Origin: Dipteris shenzhenensis | Taxonomy: Eukaryota; Polypodiophyta; Polypodiopsida; Gleicheniales | Length of the DNA: 64,000 nucleotides | NCBI GenBank assembly: GCA_047967505.1 | Contig: CM106538.1 | Strand: one strand, 5' to 3' | Shown: in pieces, positions 55,191-64,000 of the stretch | Layout: each line of letters starts with the position of its first letter | Position numbering within the stretch: the first letter of the stretch is position 1 | Position numbers and translations under genes: made by a program | The notes under the pieces: model-generated | Told to the model about the DNA's origin: nothing | The model's input: the letters and a program-made list of their open reading frames with translations, nothing else | The model's database searches: none

Positions 55191-55730
55191 ATGGCAAGTC
55201 CAGGAAGCGCAAAATCAGCGATGTCGGAGGCTTTGAAGAAAAGGTTGAATGTGAACACATCGAACTTGAATAGGATCTACTTTTGGGTATATGAGAGCAT
55301 TGGTGATAGTGAGGAGGATCTCGTAGCAAGCAGGCTTGTGACTAGAGTCATCCTTGAATCTACAGCCCCCACATGTAGGAAGGAATCAAACATCCTCTAT
55401 GGCCACATAGTTAAGGCTCTGTGCAAAATGAGATTGGAGCTTCAACGACCAAGTAACATCATTGAAGAGCTATCCTAGGCAGCAATAGGAGAACTTATTG
55501 CCTACCATCTACCAAGGAGATGGACCATATGGTTCCTCTCTCGACATCAAGCACAGTTGCAAACAGGAGGCAAGGGGGCTCTAAGCATAGTGAGGAGCAA
55601 ATGTAGAAATAGATTTGAAGTCTATTGAGAGTCTATCCATCAACTGCCGCGTGCAAACAATGCATCGAATGACCCATACTACATATAATATCTAATCCAA
55701 CATTGGGAAATACTCCAATCATCCTAACTG
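55191..55730 (+). pseudogene. Unidentified coding remnant next to the CACTA element
   Basis: Starts MASPGSAKSAMSEALKKRLN and YFWVYESIGDSEEDLVASRL. It passes TAG at 55476 into AAIGELIAYHLPRRWTIWFL, then TGA and TAA into YLIQHWEILQSS, all in one frame. Each stop is one transition from CAG, CGA or CAA. Amino-acid use is protein-like and rich in helix formers. Family not recognised. Confidence 0.4.
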
Positions 55731-57160
55731 TCATTGGGCATGCTCAAAGAGGTTGAGGAGGGGACACGTGGCATACCCTTTGGACGACACCTCAAACTTA
55801 GAAATAAGGAATATAATATGATATTATTTGCTAAAAGCAGTGTCAATGACACTGTTTTTTGGTACCACCTAACCATGCTTTCACCCAGTAACACTAGCGA
55901 CATTAATATATTCACATGGAATCACCCACAATACTAACCATCTAGCCTGGCCAAACACACGTCCAGTTATGTGTCCCTAGCTAAACCATGCAAAGCATCC
56001 ACTAGGACATGGTGCGTGTCCTATGTGTCGGTAGTAAGCAATGTAGGAAATATGCTTTTCGTAACATGATATATGCTCAACAAATGTTTCTTGGCCTTTG
56101 GAGGGTCTTTGGTCCTTCTTAGAAGGGTATCGACATATAATCATGGAAAGTAAATTAGTGAAAATCTTTTATTCCCTTAACTTTGACAATGTACATTGTG
56201 GGGGGAAAACAAAGCTCCCTTAAATTTAACAAATGTTCTATTAACTTTGTACCCTTAGAGGCGGGAAAATGTGCATTGTGTGGTTGGTAATGACCATGTT
56301 TTTGTTAATTCTATTTCATTCATTGAAATCATAAATAAAGACTTCAATATTTTATAGTAGTACTAAGCCAGAGAGCTAAGACATGAATTGCATAAGATAG
56401 CAAAATGTTAGATAATATTAAAGCAATTAATGAGAAAGCGTCCATGGGCGAATATGAATTCTACTTACTTGACCATGTCTATAAAATCATTGTAGAATAT
56501 TACTTGACCCATCATTGTAAATGGAGGGAGCACAAAGTATAGGCATTTTAACTTTTCATATACTATTAGTAGGTGAATTAAATATGTCCTTCTATTGAAC
56601 TCATGTGATAGCCACATATATTCTTAAGTGACCCTCCTGAGTAAACTTAACTACCCCATGTGGTCCAATAGGATAGAATAGAACATAGATGGCACTTTTA
56701 GGGCGAATAGGGAAACACTTACCTTTTGGAGAAACCTTGGTATTACACCTAGTTTTCTAATAATTGCACAAGATGAAGTGAACTCTACGTTCCTCCTTTT
56801 CCATCACTTTGAGAAAATTTCAATATACCATAACACACGCCACATTACTCGTACTATCAATTGTACACTTTCCACAACTCAAAACAATCATACGTGATGC
56901 TTTGTCATAGCATGAATTCTAGATGCATCAAGGGAACCCTCAAAACAATTATAACAATTCCCTATGAATAAAGTTGTTGAGAAGTTCTAAAATCAAGGGT
57001 TACATAGCCAATTTATGGGACTAGCTTCTTGTGCTAATGAAGAAATGACAAACTACTCTCACAAAGTGAAGGTGTTCATATTTAAATGCACAAGGAATCA
57101 TGGGTAATGGTGATTATTGATTTCATCTACATGTACATCTAATCACAAATGTTGAATGAG
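55731..57160. other. Spacer with no gene seen
   Basis: AT-rich intergenic DNA downstream of the ARM gene. No repeats or domains recognised. Confidence 0.45.
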
Positions 57161-59449
57161 CTATAATGTGTTTCGTTTGGAGGATCTTTTAGAATACAAG
57201 GCATGGTCCGATTCGAGACTGAGTTGCTTCAATGCTCTCGCAGCTTGGGCTTGGACGTCACTAGAAGAGGAACGGAGGAGGGATGATAGGAGAGGTGTGG
57301 CCCCTAAGGCAACAATCGAGATGCGAGCCGAGGGATTGACAGCAAGGTTGGCGATTGCGCCGGTGGCATACCGTTGCACAAGTGTCGAGAGCGAGGTGAG
57401 AAGTGCAATGAGAGATGGGATGGCAGTAGGGATGGTGGTGATTTGAGCCACATGGGCATCATCGAGGGAGAGGTTGAAGAGTGCACCGGCAGCGTTCTGG
57501 TGGACGAGTGTGGAAGTGGTGGTGCGGGTGAGGTGGACGAGTCGAGAGAAGACGGACGGGACAGAGGCGATGTCGTTGGCGATGGGCTCGTGGTGGGCGA
57601 GGTTCATGAGGGTGCCAGCAGCTTTCTCTTGGACGAGGGCGGAGGGAGAAGAGAGGAGGTCTACTAGGCGAGATAGCAAGCGACCATCATGGGACCTGGC
57701 AATGGTAGAGCGGTTCTTATCATTGGTGTTTGCCAAATTCCAAAGGCCACTAGCTGCAGAAGCTTGGGCTTCGACCACCTCCACAAATAGCAGAGCCCCT
57801 AAATTCACCACCACATCGGCGGCCTCCGCCAAAATAGTCCCTCGGTTGCTCATATCGAAGGACAAACTCTCTAGCGCCGCTGCAGCCGCTATACGAACCT
57901 CCAAAACCTCCCCTTCATCCAGCAGCCTCGCCAGCCCCGAGACCACCCCTTGTTCCGCAGCCACCTTCACGTCCACGCCGTCGATCATCGCCAGCTTCTC
58001 CAGTAGCCTCGCCGAAGCCACGGCCTCCACAGACCTCCCGCCTCCCGTGAGAAGCCTGGCGAGCCGCGGCAGCACGCCCTCGGCGACGGCAACCTCGAGG
58101 ACGTCGTCGGGGGAGCGATGTAGGAGGGCGAGGGAGAAGAGGCGCGGTTCGAGGAGGGGAGAGGAGAGCGATTCGGTGGCCCAACCGGCAACAGCGGGAG
58201 AGGAAGGAAGATGGAGGAGGGAGTGGTGGGGAGGAGATGGAGGAGGAGATGGAGGGAAGAAGAGGAGGAGCAAGGTGGCGAGGCGAGTGGGAAGAGAAGA
58301 CGAGCAGGAAACTAAGCGTTGAAGAACGTAGTGTTCTTGGCAAATGTTGCTGAGGATGGCACCTGTGTAGAATTGAGTTGTTGAAGAAGGAGCTTCGAAC
58401 ATGATCAGCAACCTGCTGAGAGCTTTGGACGAAGCATTGGCTATGGCGATCCTGTTGCTCGCCACCCCTGATACCACCCTCAACAATCCTGCTGCATTCG
58501 CTTGCATGCATGGCGAGCTCCTCCCCGATAGCTTCCCTACCAGCCATCCCACCATCCCCTCCCCCATCGCCCTCCTCACCTCCCCCTCCCCCTCCTCCCC
58601 TTGTAATAGTACCCTCAGCGTCTCCATCGCCCCTTCCTCCACCACCTCCTCCCCCTTCCTTGCCATCTCCCCTAGCTCCTCCAACACCCCCGCCTTCCCT
58701 GCCACCACCTTCCTCATCCCCCTGTCGCTCTGCATCGCTATCGCTTGTAGATCCCGAAGCACTAGCTTTTTAATCGACTTCTCCCCCGGCCCGCTCTTCG
58801 CTAGCACCTCCACCAGCGCTTCTACCCCCCCCACCCGCACGAACTCGCCCATCTCCTGATCCTCCTCCATCGACTTCAGCACCGATCCTGTCATCCTTTT
58901 TGTCCTCCGCAGCCTCGCCACTAGCTTCACGATCTTCTTTGAGCACGGCTGCTGTAGCTCCATCGACCGGCCTTCGAACTCCTCCAGCAATTGCCGCAGC
59001 TTCGCCAAAGGCTCCGCCATCGAGTTCTGGGCACCGGAAGATTGTTGCCGAGCGTTGCAGTAGGTGTTATACAAGCTGAGGGCGTGCCGGATGCGATCGC
59101 GCGCATCGTAGAGACGCCGGCGAAGGAGGCGCTCGCCCCAGATTTGGACGGTACAGAGGACGTATTCATCGAGGGCATCGCGAATCTCTTCTAGAGCCTT
59201 GCACATGAGCTGCACAACTCTGAAGAAATTTCGATCGAAATGTTCGTCACCATTATTCACTGCTGGAAGATCTTTAAGGATAGCGGACGGTAGAAACCGC
59301 AGGTCGGTACCGAGCTCCCATGGAACCTGATCCTTGATCCTCTCGTCCTCAAAGAGCGCTTCGGTCTGACCCAAAACACTGATCAGGCGCGAAAGAGCCC
59401 TATAAATCGACGCTGTTATAATATCAGAGCCCTCCTCACTCTCTGGCAT
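57161..59449 (-). CDS. Armadillo-repeat protein
   Basis: An intact single-exon gene of 762 residues starting MPESEEGSDIITASIYRALS. Residues 1-180 form a helical, non-repeat N-terminus (DLRFLPSAILKDLPAVNNGD, LLRRRLYDARDRIRHALSLY). From about residue 195 to the end are tandem ARM repeats, clearest at the C-terminus: AAAALESLSFDMSNRG, ASGLWNLANTNDKNRS, AAGTLMNLAHHEPIA, AAGALFNLSLDDAHVA, ATGAIANLAVNPSA and AARALKQLSLESDHA. The AAG-x-L-x-NL pattern is the ARM H3 helix. Such proteins are protein-interaction scaffolds. No U-box, BTB or kinase domain is present. The coding sequence is far more GC-rich than its surroundings. It is probably a conserved plant ARM family member; the exact orthologue is unknown. 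Confidence 0.92.
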   Translation of the reverse strand: MPESEEGSDIITASIYRALSRLISVLGQTEALFEDERIKDQVPWELGTDLRFLPSAILKDLPAVNNGDEHFDRNFFRVVQLMCKALEEIRDALDEYVLCTVQIWGERLLRRRLYDARDRIRHALSLYNTYCNARQQSSGAQNSMAEPLAKLRQLLEEFEGRSMELQQPCSKKIVKLVARLRRTKRMTGSVLKSMEEDQEMGEFVRVGGVEALVEVLAKSGPGEKSIKKLVLRDLQAIAMQSDRGMRKVVAGKAGVLEELGEMARKGEEVVEEGAMETLRVLLQGEEGEGEVRRAMGEGMVGWLVGKLSGRSSPCMQANAAGLLRVVSGVASNRIAIANASSKALSRLLIMFEAPSSTTQFYTGAILSNICQEHYVLQRLVSCSSSLPTRLATLLLLFFPPSPPPSPPHHSLLHLPSSPAVAGWATESLSSPLLEPRLFSLALLHRSPDDVLEVAVAEGVLPRLARLLTGGGRSVEAVASARLLEKLAMIDGVDVKVAAEQGVVSGLARLLDEGEVLEVRIAAAAALESLSFDMSNRGTILAEAADVVVNLGALLFVEVVEAQASAASGLWNLANTNDKNRSTIARSHDGRLLSRLVDLLSSPSALVQEKAAGTLMNLAHHEPIANDIASVPSVFSRLVHLTRTTTSTLVHQNAAGALFNLSLDDAHVAQITTIPTAIPSLIALLTSLSTLVQRYATGAIANLAVNPSARISIVALGATPLLSSLLRSSSSDVQAQAARALKQLSLESDHALYSKRSSKRNTL

Positions 59450-60000
59450 CTCTATTCTCTAGTACAGCTTTGCTTCCGTGATTTTTCTCGTCATTTGCTT
59501 CAGCCTGGGAAGCGTAACGTCTCCTGCTCATCACGTCGCACCTATTGGCGAACGCTCTATAGACTATGAGCTCTTCTAATTTCTACCTCCATACGTTTAC
59601 TTCAACGGAGGTAGGGAAACAAGATGCGCGTACTGGGAGGAGGTGTGCTTGCAATACTACGCCCATATATTGTGCTCTGGAGTCTGAAGAGTAGGCTCTT
59701 CTCCTCTCTCTAGACTGACGCTGCTTTTTTCTCTGTTTAAGTTTCAGTCTACGATTTGTCAATCACGGTCTCAGCCTCTGGGCTTGCAATGCGTCATTCG
59801 GAAGTCTACGATTTGTCAATCACGGTCTCGGCCTCTGGGCTTGCAATGCGTCATTCGCTTCCGAATGATTCGATCTGCTCTCTCTCTCTCTCTCTCTCTC
59901 TCTCGTCACACTCTACGATTTGTGGGGGCGCTTTAGGCTCGCGATACGTCCGAGATTATCCGAGAGCTGAAGGCTGGAAGGGATGAGGGGCAAACATTAT
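59450..60000 (-). promoter_or_regulatory. Probable promoter region of the ARM gene
   Basis: Upstream of the minus-strand ATG. It contains a CAATATATGG AT-box (about 59664-59673), a tandem 57-bp duplication (59746-59857) and a CT/GA microsatellite (59879-59903) of the kind bound by plant GAGA factors. The transcript start cannot be fixed. Confidence 0.4.
59746..59857. repeat. 57-bp tandem duplication
   Basis: AGTCTACGATTTGTCAATCA followed by CGGTCTCRGCCTCTGGGCTT occurs twice, period 57 bp. A partial third copy (CTACGATTTGTGGG) lies near 59912. Confidence 0.9.
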
Positions 60001-62053
60001 ATACCCGAGACGGCCTGAAAGCCGGCTTCCAAGTGCCGGCGTGGACACTTAAAAAACGTTGTTTCGAAACTGCTGTCACTACCTTGGGGGTCTCCACATG
60101 GCTGCCTGGGGACTGTAGTCCGGCCGGCATCTGGAGCAATCTTATAAGTTATTAGTCATCGCCACGGCTTCACATTTATCAACGAAATTTACAAGTACGC
60201 TACCCGCGTATTGGTGCTGATTAAAAGACACTGAGGTGGACCTTCCCTATCTTCCCTCGCAGCCTCTTATCCCCAAGTGTTGGCCCAAAGATCATTTCAT
60301 GACACTTGAGGAGCAACAGGCACTGATGAAGAACGTGAGCAAGGAGTAGTTAGAGAGGGCATTTGTTGTCATTGCTTGAACAAAGAAGACATTCATTTTA
60401 CACGGTGTTTAGTCTCCACACTTGAACCAATCATACTCTACGGAACGAAGAATACCTTTCACTTGGTAGTTGCGATTGTGTCAACGCACATTCAAAGGCA
60501 TAGCAACAATTTGGAAGAAATCCGTTTGAACACATTAAGGATTTTTTGTGCAAGGAACTCATTCTTATGACAGAAGACTTTAAGTTGGTTGGCTATACAC
60601 AGAGGACCGAGGATGTTGATCTTGTTGCATATCTACTATCCTCTTCCTCATCTCTTAAATGGTCCTCCTAAGGCCCCTATACCTCTTTTCTGCCATGAGT
60701 ACAAAGAAGCCATGGTAGGACTCCGGCTTTGATCATCTGGAAGCTACTCAGTCGCATGCACTATCGTCATTCCTTTCCACCTGCTTTTAGCAATCAATTA
60801 TTGCAATCTGATAGCATAGCTTCCAATCCTTACATTCGGAGCCTTCTTGCTCATCTAGGGAGCAGTAGCAAACTATTATTTGCTGCTTGAGGTTGCTCAT
60901 AGGCTTGGACAACTGGAAGGACAAATCGGTTTTGCTTACTGATAGAGCGAATGATCAATCCTAGCATATTCTCTCTCCTTACTCCGTCGATGGTATCTAC
61001 ATTACCTTTCATTTGCATCAAGGTGGCGGCAGTCTTCAATATCTTTTTCTCAGCCTGTTGTCAAGACTCAAGTTTCAAGACCCTCAAAGAAAGACAGGCA
61101 TGGAGGACTTGGATGCAGAGTGGCTATGGCAGAAGCGACCCCAAGCAGGGCCACTGATGGAGAGCCAGAAGATGAGACTTTTTGCCTTGATTTTGATTAT
61201 TGCTGGACCAAAAAGTCACGTATTGAGATTTGAAATGTCACAATCTCAAGACAAAACCTCTAGATAATACGTGGCTTTTTTACTCTCCTCCAAGCTGCCG
61301 CGTGTCATGCTTTTATCCGTGGTGGTTATAAGTCCTAGGGATATTCTCTAGAGGTATTTAGGGCAAGACCAATAAAAATCCTCCGTTTGTTTCATCTCTC
61401 ATCATGTCAAATTAGTGGAGCACTCGTGGAGCATTACTAGTAACTACTTTATCTCTTGAAGCTGCTCCAAATTCCAATCAACCATTAACACACTCGAAGC
61501 CCTACAGTCTCTAAGTCTCTTTAATAACATCTAAATTCGTGTTTTCATTGAACTTTCATTTATTCATTCTATAATATAATCCACACCTATCTCGAGAGTT
61601 GTCATAGGGGAGCACCTAGCCAACACGGGTATCTTCAATTAAGTTAAGCATGCTAGCAAACAATTGATCTAGCGTTTAACTTGAGAGTTGTCATAGGGGA
61701 GCACCTAAGCAATCCGTGTTATTTCAATTAAGTTAATCATGCTAGCAAACAATTGATGTAACATTTGACTTTGGTTTCATCGATAATATTTTATAAATGC
61801 TCAATTTGTATGACTCTTTCCTCGATGATTTCTTCAACCATATATTCTAAAAGCTCAATTTGTATGACTATGTCAATCTATCTGACGTTCAATTTGATGT
61901 GGCACTGCCATGGTTTGGAGTCTTACAATTGCATTTAAGTCTTCATAACCTTATTGTAAATCAATTTGAAAAATTCATGAAAAAAAAAATCAATTTAAGC
62001 TTTTTTTTGGGGGGGCGATAAAATAATGTTTAATTGAGTGAATAGTTTATTCA
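60001..62053. other. Spacer with no gene recognised
   Basis: Several short ORFs without recognisable domains. At 61595-61760 a block of about 80 bp is duplicated (GAGAGTTGTCATAGGGGAGC and GCTAGCAAACAATTGAT in each copy). No retrotransposon or RNA gene was identified. Confidence 0.4.
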
Positions 62054-62680
62054 TTAACACATATGGTTTGCATTCAATATCTTTACCAGTATTTGCTCAC
62101 CCTGCAAGTCATCTCTATATCGTTGTTCCCCACATTTCAGACAACTAGCCAAATCTCCATGCTCACGACGAAAGAGAATACAGTCATTACGGCAAGCATG
62201 GATGGTATCATAAGCCATACCCACCGTTGTTAGCATCTTCTTTGCTTCATCTCTTGATGCGGGCATGGTATTTGGTGCAGGCAACATCTTCTGGAGCAAC
62301 CTATCACAATTCAAACATACATAGGCTTCAAATAATGATGATTCGGTACACTAATCCATACATGATGATTCTCAAAACAAACAATATCCAAATGATGAGT
62401 CAAATTAATGCAGGAGCTAACCTCATTAAGGCCGAGACACTTGTATCCGACCACCCATACTTTGCTTGCAGATTCAAGATTGAGAGACAAGCATGTAGTT
62501 TAGACATCCTAGCACCCTGGTACAACTGTGTTGATTGCAACTCTCACATTTTGACCTCAGACTCTAACATCACGTGTACATGGGATGTAGTGCCCCTAAA
62601 AATAGAATCCATCATGTCGACCATACCCTCATCATCATTTGGGAGACTATAGTCGTGCTCAAAGTGTGAAGGTATATGCG
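62054..62680 (-). pseudogene. Second CACTA tnp2 fragment
   Basis: Minus strand. DEEADEGTHIPSHFEHDYSL (62690-62640), then after breaks ARMSKLHACLSILNLQAKYG and WSDTSVSALM (62500-62415). After an intron-like gap follow LLQKMLPAPNTMPASRDEAK and KMLTTVGMAYDTIHACRNDC, ILFRREHGDLASCLKCGEQR (to 62060). This is the region deleted from the 7.1-kb element, including the NDC-x-LF zinc-like motif. The gene is truncated at 62054, with no core downstream. Confidence 0.8.
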
Positions 62681-64000
62681 TACCCTCGTCAGCCTCCTCA
62701 TCCTATTTTAAGATTTTGTGTAAATATAAGATCTTGTCTCAAGTTTTCGTATCATAATGGTATCCAATATTAACCACAAACTCAAATAGCTTTGACTTAC
62801 CGATAATCCATCAACACGTGCAACACCAACAGTGGGTACTGGTTCGGGCTCCTCCCCATACATCTACAAGTGGCGCATGATAATACGACGTTAATATCGT
62901 ACTTCTCGCTTGCAATGAGTGCAATGACAATACAACCTCTCCGTAAGCCACTTTGTGCTCCTGGGCGTTGGCACATCATCTGATGAGCTTCCACTCATCC
63001 CTTCCATGTGCACACTTCTAATCACAACATAAGTTGCAAGGAAATCTATTAACAGTAATAAAATAGCCACCTATGAGCTTCTTTTTTCGCTTTTAATAAT
63101 AAGTGCCCTGAAACGTCTCTATATAGCGATGTTTTGCTCTGTTCCATCGATATATAGCGATGATTTGCTCTGTTCCATCGCTATATAGCGACGTTGTGGG
63201 CTAAAACCTGAAGCCCCGCAACGCGGCGCTTTCTTTAGCATCTCTGTTGTGGGAAAACCAATCTCTCCTCCCACCTTATATCCGACGACCTCGCTCTCCT
63301 CCTCTCTATTCTCCACTCCTCACCACTATTCAACCCCTCTCCTAACACGTGCTCCCTCTCCACCCTTCTCCCTCTTTACTTATATGAAAAGAAGTTTTTC
63401 AAGAAGGTGAGTCTCTTTAAGCAATGTAGGTTCGTTTTTTGTGAGATTTCGTTTTGTGAGTGTTGAAGCACTTTCTCCTTGTATTGCTAAGGCTATATGC
63501 TAGTTTTCATGCTTGATTTTCAAGGGCTAAAGACAAAAAACGAGATTTTGTGAAAAGAAGAAGACTCGCCTCTTCTAGTCTTTTTGGTATTTCTCTTTCT
63601 CCTTGTTTGTAGGCTTATGCTTTCTCCATGTTTGTAGGCTTATGCTTGTCTCCTCAATCCAATCCCTTTGAGAAGTTGCTTCTTTAAACTCCTCCTTCCT
63701 CTAACTAGTTATTTGAAAAATGGTATGTTTTCTCTCTTTTGTAGGGCGAGTCCACAAAACACCGAGCGGGACTATTCCAAGTAAAAAAAGCGCTTCCTCT
63801 TTTTTCCTTTTGTTATTTTTATTATTTGCATTGGCCTGTAGCTAGCGCGTTAAGCGCTAGCTGCAATGATGGGCATAGGAACCCTCTCTTCCCCTCTCTT
63901 CCCCTATTCCCTCTTCTTTCTCTCTCTTTTTCCCCTCTCTTCCCCTATTCCCTCTTCTTTCCCTCCCTTCCTCTCTTCCTTCTCTTCCTTTTCCCTCTTC
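62681..64000. other. Probable 5' end of the second CACTA element and flank
   Basis: At 63121-63192 three units of a 31-bp repeat (ATATAGCGATGWTTTGCTCT, GTTCCATCG) resemble subterminal repeats. 63290-63400 is pyrimidine-rich and could be a leader. 63885-64000 is C/T-rich with a duplicated CCCCTCTCTTCCCCTATTCC. No gene recognised. Confidence 0.4.

Noticed and set aside
57474-58322. 282-codon plus-strand ORF and other long ORFs overlapping the ARM gene
   Set aside because: They are antisense shadows of GC-rich ARM coding sequence; they have no domain, and the minus frame has clear ARM repeats.

Overview
This is nuclear DNA from a land plant, most likely a non-seed plant (fern, lycophyte or bryophyte). 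The evidence is a DREB/ERF-type AP2 domain, plant-type LTR retrotransposons with an initiator-Met tRNA primer site (TGGTATCAGAGC), plant CACTA/EnSpm transposases, and Arabidopsis-type TTTAGGG-like interstitial repeats. The non-seed placement is an inference from the odd mix of transposase families and is not proven. The window is repeat-rich and gene-poor. I see one clearly intact host gene, an armadillo-repeat protein (57161-59449, minus), in a GC-rich island. There are also several broken host-like genes.

Layout. 1-3944: a minus-strand gene with a ParB-like segment, interrupted by a structurally complete non-autonomous Gag-only LTR element of the TR-GAG type (557-3188, 5-bp target duplication). 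4026-5450: a self-complementary tandem array. 6655-9250: a Ty3/gypsy 3' fragment with a nested small inverted-repeat insertion. 10409-11078: a DREB/ERF gene with a frameshift inside AP2. 11848-13168: copia and CACTA scraps around a C-rich tract. 13892-18958: a decayed gypsy gag-protease-RT run split by a 1.4-kb insertion that itself carries a foldback element. 19871-21790: a minus-strand composite gene joining an FCP1-like HAD domain to a SET domain, with three in-frame TGA codons. 21800-23300: AT-rich spacer. 23316-27520: telomere-like arms around a nest of hairpins, with a second TR-GAG inserted (23612-26244).

27615-30087: remnant of a DUF7869-type transposase-like gene with an upstream ORF carrying a 16-residue repeat. 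30650-33950: Helitron-like remnants (RPA-like OB folds, Helitron N-terminal segment). 36600-39921: a DDE transposase-like pseudogene split by 0.7 kb of imperfect palindromes. 40940-42968: a minus-strand coiled-coil gene remnant. 43330-45360: non-coding DNA with repeats and a foldback element. 45670-46390: an unidentified coding remnant. 47983-55082: a complete-ended 7.1-kb CACTA element with 16-bp TIRs, 3-bp TGT target duplication, divergent tnp2-type and second-ORF genes, and the same short motif clustered at both ends and in the central divergent promoter. 55191-55730: an unidentified remnant. 57161-59449: the ARM gene. 62054-62680: part of a second CACTA tnp2.

Most open frames are transposon proteins in decay. 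Most premature stops I could place in alignment-like context are one C-to-T (or G-to-A) transition from Gln, Arg or Trp codons, as expected for methylated, silenced DNA. All calls come from reading the sequence; no database search was possible.
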